Assembly: GCA_015067125.1 (NCBI GenBank)
Contig: SVNB01000001.1
Location: forward strand, 1 to 58,982
Source of the DNA: Oscillospiraceae bacterium
GTDB lineage: Bacteria > Bacillota > Clostridia > Oscillospirales > Ruminococcaceae
Direction: 5' to 3'
DNA: 58,982 nucleotides
The notes under the pieces are model-generated. The model did no database searches. It was given only the letters and a program-made list of their open reading frames with translations, and was not told where the DNA came from. Made by a program: the position numbers and the translations under genes. Each line of letters opens with the position of its first letter. Position 1 is the first letter of the stretch. This document shows positions 32,350 through 39,519 of this stretch, piece after piece.

Positions 32350-33568
32350 ATGCCCTTTTTGCGGTTGCAATATCAATTCCTATAACGTCAGAAAGCGCCT
32401 GAGCGGCTCTTGCTTGCTGTTCTGCTATGGAATGGGCGTATATATCCATTGTGGTGTTTATGTTGCTGTGTCCGAGGGAAGAAGAAACGGTTTTTATATC
32501 CGTACCGTTTGCAATAAGCTGTGTAGCGTTAAAATGTCTGAAGCTGTGGAATTTTATATACCTAAATCCAGTACGTTTGCAGAAACGAATCCACCAGTTT
32601 TCTATATTATTGGGGTTTTCCGGGAATCCCTCTTTATTTATAAAAAGCCTGTCCCCTGCTTGCCAATGCGCACCCATCATAAAACGTGTTTCAATTAGCC
32701 AACGGTGATAATCTTTTAAAACTTGCATAACGTTATCAGCTACTTTTATGCAACGTTTTGATTTTTCGGTTTTCGGTTCGTCCGTGTATGTACCCCTCTT
32801 AGCCGTGTGTAGGCTCGTTCTGCTTATTGTTATAGTGTTGTTACGAAAATCTATGTCCGGCCACTCAAGCCCGTATATCTCGCCTCTGCGCATACCGCAG
32901 TATATCGCAAGTATAAAAACCATTCTACGGTTAAAGGGTTCATCCTGCAAAAGATCCAAAAGTTTTTGAACTTCCGCAAGGGAATAAACTTCAACTTCTT
33001 TGTTTTTCTTCGAGGGAAGTACAACGCCTTTACACGGGTTTGTATAAACAATCCCTTGCATTACTGCATATTTAAAAACAGAGCTGACATACGCAAAATA
33101 ATTATAAACGGTCTTTGCACTCAAATTTTTATGTTTTTTCTTTCCCGTTTTCGGGTCAATTTCTTTGCGTTTTGACATTCCGTCCTCGCAAAGATTATTT
33201 ATAAAACTTTGTATGTCCGTTGTTCTAATATCGCAAATCGGTTTATATCCAAAGGCTTTATTTGCTACCGGTTCATAACTTTTATATGTGTTAATAGTCC
33301 AGCTTTTAAGTCTTTTCGGCGCATAGTCAATAAAGTATTTTGCCGCAACCTCTTGAAACTTTGCACTGCTTGTGGCTGCGGTTCCGTTTATGCAGGCATC
33401 TTCAAACTTACGGGCGAACTCTTCTGCGGCTTTGTTATTCTGTTTTTCCGTCTTTGTGGGGTCATACTTAAAGCTTTTACTTTTCATTATTTGTTTACCC
33501 TCAAGGGTGCGACCTACGCACACCTGGATTCTATAACTCCCGCTCTTGTTCCTTGTTATAGATGCCAT
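32348..33568 (-). CDS. int: Tyrosine recombinase / integrase
   Basis: 406 residues. N-terminal arm-binding domain (SITRNKSGSYRIQV), SAM-like core-binding domain (about 70-180) and catalytic domain with Arg in GMRRGE, His-x-x-Arg in HSFRHFNA, His in LGHSNINTT and the nucleophile Tyr in DIYAHS. It belongs to the Tn916/phage-type integrases of Firmicutes. It should recombine the element at the tRNA-Leu 3' end, with the TTGCTAACAAA repeats as likely arm sites. The ATG at 33568 lies 12 bp after the repressor gene stop, so both may be cotranscribed. Confidence 0.95.
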   Translation of the reverse strand: MASITRNKSGSYRIQVCVGRTLEGKQIMKSKSFKYDPTKTEKQNNKAAEEFARKFEDACINGTAATSSAKFQEVAAKYFIDYAPKRLKSWTINTYKSYEPVANKAFGYKPICDIRTTDIQSFINNLCEDGMSKRKEIDPKTGKKKHKNLSAKTVYNYFAYVSSVFKYAVMQGIVYTNPCKGVVLPSKKNKEVEVYSLAEVQKLLDLLQDEPFNRRMVFILAIYCGMRRGEIYGLEWPDIDFRNNTITISRTSLHTAKRGTYTDEPKTEKSKRCIKVADNVMQVLKDYHRWLIETRFMMGAHWQAGDRLFINKEGFPENPNNIENWWIRFCKRTGFRYIKFHSFRHFNATQLIANGTDIKTVSSSLGHSNINTTMDIYAHSIAEQQARAAQALSDVIGIDIATAKRA

Positions 33569-33580
33569 TTAAAAGCCTCC

Positions 33581-34243
33581 TTATTTTTTCGCTTTTCCCA
33601 TAAGCTCCTCAGCTATATGTGTTGTTAAACGTTGAGTTTCAAAAAATAACAACTCTTTTTCAAAAATTTCCGAATCCTCAGAAATCTTTTTATTTTTATC
33701 GCAATACATACAACGGTTTAATATATTTAACAATTTATAAAACTCATTTGATTCGATCAAAGCGTTTAAAGCTGTTTTGTCGAGGTAATCTCCCCAACTT
33801 TCAAAATCGGGTTGCATTTCTATTTCTTTATTGCTTTGATAGTCGTTTTCGTCGAACGCATCCCACTCTTTACCCAGTTTTTCATATTCAGCTATTTTTT
33901 CAGCTCTTGCCACATCGGCGGAGCTTCTTTTTTTTATAATTTTTTCAACTGCATTTTCAGAAAGCCCGGTATTTTCGCATATGTCCGCTGTTACGTGATG
34001 CTTTGTATCGTATTCGCAAAGCAAATAACCAATATCGCAATTAAAAATGATGCAAAGTTTAAACAAAAAATTCAAATCAAAACCGCTTATATCCGCTTTA
34101 CCGTTCTCTATTGCTGATAATTTATTTCTGCCAATATAAACGCCTTCTTTTTTCAGTCGCTCCATTAAATCATCTTGTGACATTTTTTGTTCCTTGCGTT
34201 CTTTTTGTAAACGCTTGCCGATTTTATCAAAATCGTATTTCAT
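33581..34243 (-). CDS. XRE-family repressor of the mobile element
   Basis: 220 residues. Helix-turn-helix near 5-65 (MSQDDLMERLKKEGVYIGRNKLSAIENG), then a long helical C-terminal part without a peptidase motif. It is upstream of the integrase on the same strand and divergent from the excisionase-like operon, the position of an immunity repressor. The start at 34243 is preferred because the longer frame would begin in the promoter. The palindrome TTTACAC-t-GTGTAAA lies in its leader. Confidence 0.82.
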   Translation of the reverse strand: MKYDFDKIGKRLQKERKEQKMSQDDLMERLKKEGVYIGRNKLSAIENGKADISGFDLNFLFKLCIIFNCDIGYLLCEYDTKHHVTADICENTGLSENAVEKIIKKRSSADVARAEKIAEYEKLGKEWDAFDENDYQSNKEIEMQPDFESWGDYLDKTALNALIESNEFYKLLNILNRCMYCDKNKKISEDSEIFEKELLFFETQRLTTHIAEELMGKAKK

Positions 34244-34268
34244 TTTAAGCAACTTCTTTCCTTGTAAT

Positions 34269-34333
34269 TTTACACTGTGTAAATACTGGTTATTTTCAAG
34301 ATACATTTTATCGTAATATAATGTAAATGTCAA
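34269..34333 (-). promoter_or_regulatory. Promoter and operator of the element repressor
   Basis: Minus-strand TTGACA (34328-34333), 17-bp spacer, TAAAAT (34305-34310). A perfect 15-bp palindrome TTTACACTGTGTAAA (34269-34283) follows in the leader, a likely repressor site. Confidence 0.65.
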
Positions 34334-34358
34334 TAAAATTAAATGTCCGAAAAATCAT

Positions 34359-34364
34359 TTGACA
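34359..34364 (+). promoter_or_regulatory. Possible -35 box of the divergent element operon
   Basis: TTGACA on the plus strand; the best -10, 17 bp further on, is only TTTAAA. It would serve the genes from 34517. Confidence 0.35.
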
Positions 34365-34516
34365 CACGGTTTTTAATAATGTTTAAAGAAGATATTTTTA
34401 ACTTTAAGTATATTTAAACTCAACAGAAATTAACCTAACATAAAAATTTTTTACGGTTAATTTTTGCCGATTTATTTTATACCTATTTTCGAGCAAACAA
34501 AAAGGAGGTGCAACAA

Positions 34517-34666
34517 ATGGAACTTTCCAAGGAAGAAAAAGCCGCAAGAGCGGAATATTACCGCAAATGGAGAGTGAAAAATCCGGAAAAAGTTCAGGCC
34601 GCTTTTAAAAAATACTGGCTCAAAAAAGCGGACGAGATGAAAGCGGAAGAAAGAAAGGAGGAATAA
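34517..34666 (+). CDS. Small basic helical protein of the mobile element
   Basis: 49 residues, start 8 bases after AAAGGAGGTG. Highly charged and helical (EYYRKWRVKNPEKVQAAFKK). It is the first gene of the rightward operon, 3 bp before the excisionase-like gene. No function known. Confidence 0.65.
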   Translation: MELSKEEKAARAEYYRKWRVKNPEKVQAAFKKYWLKKADEMKAEERKEE

Positions 34667-34669
34667 CAA

Positions 34670-34903
34670 ATGGGACGTTTCAGATATTGCCGTGATGTTG
34701 TTGCGGAGGTCAGACGCATTGATCCTAATTCAAAACTAACCGAGCGGGCTTTGAGGGAATGGATTGCAAGCGGAATATTACCCGCTCTTGGAAGCGGTAA
34801 CCGCAGGCTAATTGATCTTGATGTGGTACTTGATATTTTGAAAGAACCACACATTATTTCGCAGGAAAAAGATCAATTCCCCAAAATCCGACAAATTGGA
34901 TAA
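34670..34903 (+). CDS. Excisionase-like DNA-binding protein
   Basis: 77 residues with a MerR-like winged helix: TERALREWIASGILPALGSGNRRLIDLDVVLDIL. This is the pattern of small Xis/AlpA-type proteins, which direct excision of elements carrying tyrosine integrases. The ribosome site AGAAAGGAGG overlaps the end of the previous gene. Confidence 0.75.
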   Translation: MGRFRYCRDVVAEVRRIDPNSKLTERALREWIASGILPALGSGNRRLIDLDVVLDILKEPHIISQEKDQFPKIRQIG

Positions 34904-34920
34904 TAAACGAAGGAGTACAA

Positions 34921-35286
34921 GTGAGTAAAAAGAAATATAAAGCAGCTCCACACTGCAAAATTAATTCGTGGCTTTCCGCAAATGACAACTGCGTAGAGGT
35001 AAGTTTTATACAAGTTGGCGGTTCTTTGCTCAAAAGCCCTATATTTAACAGTCTTGCATACTCTACACGCTATATTTATCTTTGCTGTGCTTCTGAAGCT
35101 GCAGGTAAAACAACTTTTAATTTTCCTGCTTCTTTTTTCAAAATATATGGATTTTCAGAATCTACCGGGCAAAGAGCGTTGTTTGAGTTAGCCCAAAACG
35201 GTTTTATAAAGCTTACTTTTTCGGGGAAGGTTAACCGTTTGCCGAATGAATATCAGTTTAACTATGAATGGAAAGGACGTGCCTAA
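34921..35286 (+). CDS. Winged-helix-like protein of the mobile element
   Basis: 121 residues, GTG start after AAGGAG. The segment TTFNFPASFFKIYGFSESTGQRALFELAQNGFIKL looks like a winged helix as found in replication initiators and phage regulators; nothing more is recognisable. Possibly a remnant of a replication gene. Confidence 0.55.
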   Translation: MSKKKYKAAPHCKINSWLSANDNCVEVSFIQVGGSLLKSPIFNSLAYSTRYIYLCCASEAAGKTTFNFPASFFKIYGFSESTGQRALFELAQNGFIKLTFSGKVNRLPNEYQFNYEWKGRA

Positions 35287-35317
35287 ACGAACTTTTAAAG
35301 AGAATAGGGGTGAAGTA

Positions 35318-35533
35318 ATGGCTTTTAAACTTATCAACCATATTGCCGAACTTAGTCACGGCGTAACTTATACACTCAACCTTTCAATGGTTGAAATGGA
35401 CGGCAAAGGTCCATATATAAATATTGGAAAATGGCACGAAAACACACATAAACGTTTTTCCGGCAATCTCACACTTGACGAGGCCAAAGCCCTTTACAAA
35501 GCTCTTGGTGATATGCTAAACGAAAATAAATAA
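35318..35533 (+). CDS. Small conserved-looking protein of the mobile element
   Basis: 71 residues, ATG after AGGGGTGA. The sequence has a beta-rich front (YTLNLSMVEM, PYINIGKW) and a C-terminal helix (TLDEAKALYKALGDML), like small single-stranded-DNA or PC4-like folds, but this is only a resemblance. It is the last gene before a terminator. Confidence 0.6.
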   Translation: MAFKLINHIAELSHGVTYTLNLSMVEMDGKGPYINIGKWHENTHKRFSGNLTLDEAKALYKALGDMLNENK

Positions 35534-35535
35534 CA

Positions 35536-35576
35536 AAAACCGTCGGGGGGGATTTTCCTCCGGCGGTTTTTCTATC
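35536..35576 (+). terminator. Terminator of the element's rightward operon
   Basis: Stem aaaaccgtcgggggg / cctccggcggtttt with a mismatch, then TTCTAT; it directly follows the previous stop codon. Confidence 0.75.
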
Positions 35577-36169
35577 AGAAAGGTTTATAAAACGAAATGC
35601 GGCTTAACCCTATATTTTATTTTTTTGGTTTATTTCGTTTTTTATATTACACCACTTTCTGACGCTTTCATCAAACAGCCGTGCTCAAAATCGCTTTCTT
35701 GTTTTGCGCCGTGCTCACGTTTAAAGGCTCTGTGACAAGCCTTTTGTTTCATCCTATAATTTACCACTTTTACCATAAAAATACTTCATAAGCTTTTTAA
35801 AACCCTTTGGAGCGTATTTACATTGAACAACGCCCGCTCAACAACTCTTTTAGCGTAATCTTTTCTAAGGTTTTACGGTTATTTATTACTTTCGCAAAAA
35901 ATACGCACGCAAGAGAGTTTGTTTTTATTTTTGCTAACTTCCCGGAAATATTTTCGTTATTTTAAACTCCCCCACCTGGTATAAATATATAGTGTTATTC
36001 AATTTGATATAGTACCCACGAACGAAAACAAGCCATTTTTCGAACTTTGCTTACTTCAAAATGAAGTAGTGTACCCTGTTTTTTACCATTATTTGGTAGC
36101 GTAGCATTCAAAAAGAAGTAAGTACGTGTATCAAAATGAAGTAGCCATTTTATTTTTTAAATAGGAATA
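35577..36169. other. AT-rich non-coding part of the element with iteron-like repeats
   Basis: I see no well-supported gene here. Three copies of CAAAA(t/a)GAAGTA lie at 36057-36068, 36109-36120 and 36132-36143; the first is the right half of a TACTTCA/TGAAGTA dyad. A 36-codon minus ORF at 35642-35752 has no clear ribosome site. Confidence 0.5.
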
Positions 36170-36328
36170 TCAAATCGTATGTTTTGCTTCTTTGCGTTTT
36201 TTCAAGTAAGCAATAAACTCTCTTTTGGATTCATCAGAAAGGGAATCGTATATTTCAAAAAAATCCTCATAAAACTTTTCTTTGTTGTTTTTGTATTCGT
36301 CCATAAGTATCTCGGTTGTAAAATTCAT
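36170..36328 (-). CDS. Small acidic/basic helical protein of the mobile element
   Basis: 52 residues, starting MNFTTEILMD, 10 bases after a strong AGGAGG site. It has a charged helical pattern ending AYLKKRKEAKHTI. It is the only gene in the 1.5-kb right part of the element that has a proper ribosome site. Function unknown. Confidence 0.6.
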   Translation of the reverse strand: MNFTTEILMDEYKNNKEKFYEDFFEIYDSLSDESKREFIAYLKKRKEAKHTI

Positions 36329-36329
36329 T

Positions 36330-36984
36330 TTTCTTTTCCTCCTGGTGTTGATATATTTTTATTTAGAAATTAGGCGGAGCCTAACATCTGACTTTTTGGA
36401 AGAGCTGTATGCCCTTTGGTTTTACTTTTTTGCTTTTCTATCTGCAAAGTACGGGGGTATGTTTATCAATATAATGCTGATCCCGTTCCTTACTGTTTAC
36501 CATACGTTTAAAAACAATAGATATTTACCAATTGTTAATTACTTTCCCGCATAATTTAAATAACTGTTGAACGTCACCAACGGTTATATACACTTATATG
36601 GAGCGGGGTTTGCTCATAAACTGGTTAAGCTCGTTTGGTTCTTGTCTTTGCCTTTGGCCGTGCTTCGCTTATGTTAATACCTATATACCTTTATCGTTTG
36701 CATATGGTTATGTTTGTATCTTTATCTTTATTAGTGTTATACCCTTGCTGTTCTTGTATAGGTATGTTGCTATTGCTATCTTATGTTATGGCCTCTGCCG
36801 TGGTCGTACTTGCCTGTAAGCTGCGCCGGTGCTATAATATATATGGGTGCAATAGTTACCCGCTCACCTTTTGGTGTCTGCTCCTGGCCTTGTATTGTGC
36901 CTGTGGGCTGCGCCGTGTCACGTCATATATAATGATGTTCCCTCTTCATTATCATTGTTAAAAGTTTGTTTATCGTTCGGAAAA
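36330..36984. other. Right part of the element without supported genes
   Basis: Several plus-strand frames (for example 36282-36554 and 36635-36961) have unusual compositions rich in Cys, Leu and Tyr and no ribosome site. The base composition (TG-rich with few A runs) differs from both flanks. I see no gene. Confidence 0.45.
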
Positions 36985-37026
36985 TTAGCTAACAACTTGC
37001 TAACAAATATCTCATTTGCTAACAAA
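36985..37026 (+). repeat. Three direct repeats, putative right arm-type integrase sites
   Basis: TAGCTAACAAC at 36986-36996, then TTGCTAACAAA at 36997-37007 and 37016-37026, matching the pair at the left end in the same orientation. Confidence 0.65.
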
Positions 37027-37122
37027 CAATATAGCACGATAACGATTTTTAATCAACGGAAAATGGCTTAATAATCGCATAAAATGCCCTCGGCAAAACT
37101 ACCAAATTTTCTAAAAATGCAA

Positions 37123-37146
37123 TTCAAGTCCCATTTACCGCACCAA
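37123..37146 (+). repeat. attR core
   Basis: 24-bp copy of the tRNA-Leu 3' end, identical to 31238-31261. Followed at once by a hairpin terminator. Confidence 0.85.
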
Positions 37147-37327
37147 AAAAGCAGGGAGCAAATTTTGTTCCCTGCTTTTTTTGATTTTATAATATGCGGA
37201 GTTGCGACCCATCAAAAACGGGGTCCCCAAAAAATCCAAAAGATTTTTTGGGGAGAGGAGCGGCAGCAAAGCGTCTTCGAAATTTTATTTTTAATAAAAC
37301 TCCGATCAGCGAAGCTTGCCGCGACGA
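37147..37327. mobile_element. Remnant of an earlier insertion in the same tRNA site
   Basis: The 181 bp between the second and third copies of the tRNA 3' end. It contains the first terminator, a 12-bp perfect dyad ccccaaaaaatc / gattttttgggg (37225-37253) and no gene. It is best read as what remains of an older integrated element after internal loss. Confidence 0.5.
37151..37182 (+). terminator. Terminator following attR
   Basis: Stem gcaggga / tccctgc, then TTTTTTT. This would have ended the tRNA transcript before the element inserted. Confidence 0.75.
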
Positions 37328-37349
37328 AAGTCCCATTTACCGCACCAAG
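37328..37349 (+). repeat. Third copy of the tRNA-Leu 3' end
   Basis: 22 bp shared with 31240-31261, followed by its own terminator (GGTCGTTAAC/TTAACGGCC, then TTTTTTC) at 37348-37378. This is probably the original chromosomal 3' junction of the tRNA gene. Confidence 0.75.
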
Positions 37350-37378
37350 GTCGTTAACTTTTGTTAACGGCCTTTTTT
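37348..37378 (+). terminator. Original terminator of tRNA-Leu
   Basis: Stem ggtcgttaac / ttaacggcc around a 5-nt loop, followed by a T run. Confidence 0.75.
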
Positions 37379-37412
37379 CTTTATCAAAACAAAAATCAGG
37401 GAGGCAACACTT

Positions 37413-37724
37413 ATGGAAAAATTTATCCCTTACGAAAAACTTTCCAAAAAACAAAAGCGCGAACTTAACGCAAAAAAGCGCCGCGGCTGGAACGGCCTTA
37501 ACCCCGTAACCAGAAAACCCCAGAACCCGAAAGCATATAACAGAAAAAAGGCACAGCATCAAAACGATTTTGATACTGTGCCTTTGTTTTTTTCAGATAT
37601 TATCTCTGGCCGTAGCTGTTGCGAACAAAATCCTGCATATAGGCAATTTTGTCGTCATCAATGGTTTTCGGGGTGCCGATGCATCTTGCCATGTAATAGA
37701 TCTGAGAAGTCATTTCCAGAATAG
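37413..37724 (+). CDS. Short basic conserved-type protein with run-on C terminus
   Basis: The first 50 residues (MEKFIPYEKLSKKQKRELNA..., then RRGWNGLNPVTRKPQNPKAYNRKK) look like a real small basic protein found in Firmicutes, with AGGGAGG upstream. From about residue 47 the frame reads through the terminator hairpin at 37547-37585 and then antisense to the aldolase gene, so the last 55 residues are probably not native. Either the stop codon has been lost by mutation or the transcript ends at the hairpin. I take the first half as the gene. Confidence 0.5.
   Translation: MEKFIPYEKLSKKQKRELNAKKRRGWNGLNPVTRKPQNPKAYNRKKAQHQNDFDTVPLFFSDIISGRSCCEQNPAYRQFCRHQWFSGCRCILPCNRSEKSFPE
37547..37594. terminator. 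Terminator between the small basic gene and the aldolase
   Basis: Long stem aaaggcacag-c-atcaaaa / ttttgat-a-ctgtgccttt with T runs in both directions; serves the convergent genes. Confidence 0.8.
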
Positions 37725-38238
37725 TGCATACTTTAAAAGCGGTATCCATATCTTTGCCAACAGCTACCGCGCCGTGGTTTGCCAAAAGGCAGGCGGCTCC
37801 TTCTTTGCCGATGGCCGCAATGGCGTTTTCCGCCATCTCTTTGGAACCTGGAAGAGCATATTCCGTTACGGGAACATTGCCAAGAGTCTGTGCCGCTTCG
37901 TCAATTACCGGAGGAATATTTTCGTGCAAAAGAGCAAAAATCTGGGAATACACCGGGTGGGTATGAACAACCGCGTTTACGTCCGGGCGGTTTTTCATAA
38001 TGCCAAGGTGCATTGCATATTCAATGGTGGGTTTTCTTTCTCCTTCAATGCGGTTGCCGTCAATATCCATAACAACAATGTCGTCGTCAACAAGGGTATC
38101 ATAGGGCATACCGGAAGGAGTAAGATAAACGTATCCGGTTTCCGGATCACGCACGCTGATGTTTCCCCAGGTTTCAACGGTAAGTCCGGATTTTACCATA
38201 CGAAGGCAGGCATCAATCAAAAATCTTTTATAGTTCAT
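37600..38238 (-). CDS. Class II aldolase (L-fuculose/rhamnulose-phosphate aldolase family)
   Basis: 212 residues, the usual length. Substrate loop TWGNISVRD, zinc ligands in VVHTHP and LLANHG, and the TPSGMPYDTL segment are all present. The family cleaves sugar phosphates to DHAP and lactaldehyde or epimerises ribulose phosphate. Without neighbours of a sugar pathway the substrate is open. It lies 16 bp after the DUF4317 gene and probably shares its transcript. Confidence 0.85.
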   Translation of the reverse strand: MNYKRFLIDACLRMVKSGLTVETWGNISVRDPETGYVYLTPSGMPYDTLVDDDIVVMDIDGNRIEGERKPTIEYAMHLGIMKNRPDVNAVVHTHPVYSQIFALLHENIPPVIDEAAQTLGNVPVTEYALPGSKEMAENAIAAIGKEGAACLLANHGAVAVGKDMDTAFKVCTILEMTSQIYYMARCIGTPKTIDDDKIAYMQDFVRNSYGQR

Positions 38239-38254
38239 TTTTATACCTCCAAAA

Positions 38255-39385
38255 TCATTCTCCCACTTTAACAGAAACGCCGTTTATTTCAACGCCTTCG
38301 TCAGCGGGTACCATAATGTATTTTCTTCCGTCAACAATTTTTGTTTCCACAAGATAGCTGTATTCCGGCGCAACGGAAATTTTTACCTGCGGAGTTACCA
38401 CCTCGAACTTTTTGCTGTCGATGATGTTTGCGGGTTTAAGGGGCTTATCCTCTCCAAACTGTTTTTTTACCTTTTCTTTAAAAATTTCGACTTTTTCTTT
38501 CGCAACGCCGGAATTTTCAAGAATATCGCCCACTTCCCTGCTGCTCAAATCCAGCGGAGCGGGATTTTTGCTTTCTTTGTGTTCCACAATGCGTTCGCAT
38601 ATCTGTTCGTGAACGGACTGTATAACGTCAAAGCTGCAGTCCTCTTCAAGGGTTTCCGTAAGCACCTCCTGAAAAGTCATCTTCTGTTCTCCTGCGGACA
38701 TGGGAATTTCCGTTTTAAAAACAGATTCGATAAATTCCTGCTGCATCATATCCGTATCTTTAGTATAGAAAAGGGCGTTATATATATTCGTTGCCCTGTC
38801 ATCAAAACAGGGGAACAAAAATCCCATTTCCGGTGCGGCAACCGTTTGCGGAAAAGTGCAGTTATGAAAAGCGCTTTCATCAATAACGTATCCAAGTTCC
38901 GTTTTGCTTTCATTCACCGGGCAGACGGAACAGACAAAATAGCTGAATACCGTATCCGAAGCATCTTCCACAGAAAGTTCGTCCGTGCCTTTAAACGGAA
39001 CGTCATATTTATCCGCACCCAAAAGAATAATATAGTTGCAGTCCAGGTTCACCGCCGGAATTATCTTTTTATAAAGCTCTTCCCGCAGCTCTGCGTTGCC
39101 GATATCCTTTCGGATATCCATCAGAAGCCTGTGTTCTTCGCCTTCCATAACCTGCTGCGTGGAAAATTCAATATCAATAAGGTTTTTTCCAAGCGAACCG
39201 GAAAGTGCCTTTTTAAAAAGCGCCATATATCTTTCGCCTTCGGATTGCGGCATCACGGCAACCGGTTCTTCAATATATGCAATAATTTCTTTCATCTGGT
39301 TTACAAAACAGCCGTAAACCTTGCTTATGCAGTTTTTATCAAGCGCAAGCCTGCGGCGGATTTCGTTAAGTTCCTTTTGATTCAT
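38255..39385 (-). CDS. DUF4317 family protein
   Basis: 376 residues beginning MNQKELNEIRRRLALDKNC, with the family's N-terminal pattern and a C-terminal half ending with a conserved KYIMVPADEGVEINGV. No signal peptide or membrane segment. Function unknown; common in clostridia. The ATG at 39385 follows GGGAGG. Confidence 0.8.
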   Translation of the reverse strand: MNQKELNEIRRRLALDKNCISKVYGCFVNQMKEIIAYIEEPVAVMPQSEGERYMALFKKALSGSLGKNLIDIEFSTQQVMEGEEHRLLMDIRKDIGNAELREELYKKIIPAVNLDCNYIILLGADKYDVPFKGTDELSVEDASDTVFSYFVCSVCPVNESKTELGYVIDESAFHNCTFPQTVAAPEMGFLFPCFDDRATNIYNALFYTKDTDMMQQEFIESVFKTEIPMSAGEQKMTFQEVLTETLEEDCSFDVIQSVHEQICERIVEHKESKNPAPLDLSSREVGDILENSGVAKEKVEIFKEKVKKQFGEDKPLKPANIIDSKKFEVVTPQVKISVAPEYSYLVETKIVDGRKYIMVPADEGVEINGVSVKVGE

Positions 39386-39455
39386 AAAACCCTCCCTATA
39401 CAAAATTTTGCCGAATACATTGTATCATATTTTTTTGCTTTGTGCCACATTTTTC

Positions 39456-39484
39456 TTGACCCTCTTTTGCCGGCGTGATAATAT
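39456..39484 (+). promoter_or_regulatory. Promoter of the CCA-adding enzyme gene
   Basis: TTGACC (39456-39461), 17-bp spacer, TAATAT (39479-39484). Confidence 0.7.
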
Positions 39485-39519
39485 TTTTATATACATTATT
39501 ATAAAGGAGGTTTTCCGCC

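Larger units (their letters stand above)
31238..37146. mobile_element. 5.9-kb integrated element in tRNA-Leu
   Basis: Bounded by 24-bp direct repeats of the tRNA 3' end. It encodes a tyrosine integrase near the left end, an XRE repressor, an excisionase-like protein and short accessory genes, with a small protein/GNAT pair between attL and the integrase. Putative integrase arm sites (TTGCTAACAAA) lie near both ends. Its genes use TTA, CTA and TCA codons that the host genes avoid, which supports horizontal origin. No relaxase, primase, capsid or conjugation gene is visible, so it is either a degenerate element or depends on a helper. Confidence 0.88.

Noticed and set aside
35642..35752. 36-codon minus ORF in the mobile element
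   Set aside because: Composition is protein-like but no ribosome site and nothing similar known to me; too weak to call.
36282..36961. Overlapping plus-strand ORFs in the right part of the element
   Set aside because: No ribosome sites, extreme Leu/Cys/Tyr content, several frames open at once.
37084..37509. 141-codon plus-strand ORF across the att repeats
   Set aside because: Runs through two att copies and three hairpins and overlaps the start of a better-supported small gene.
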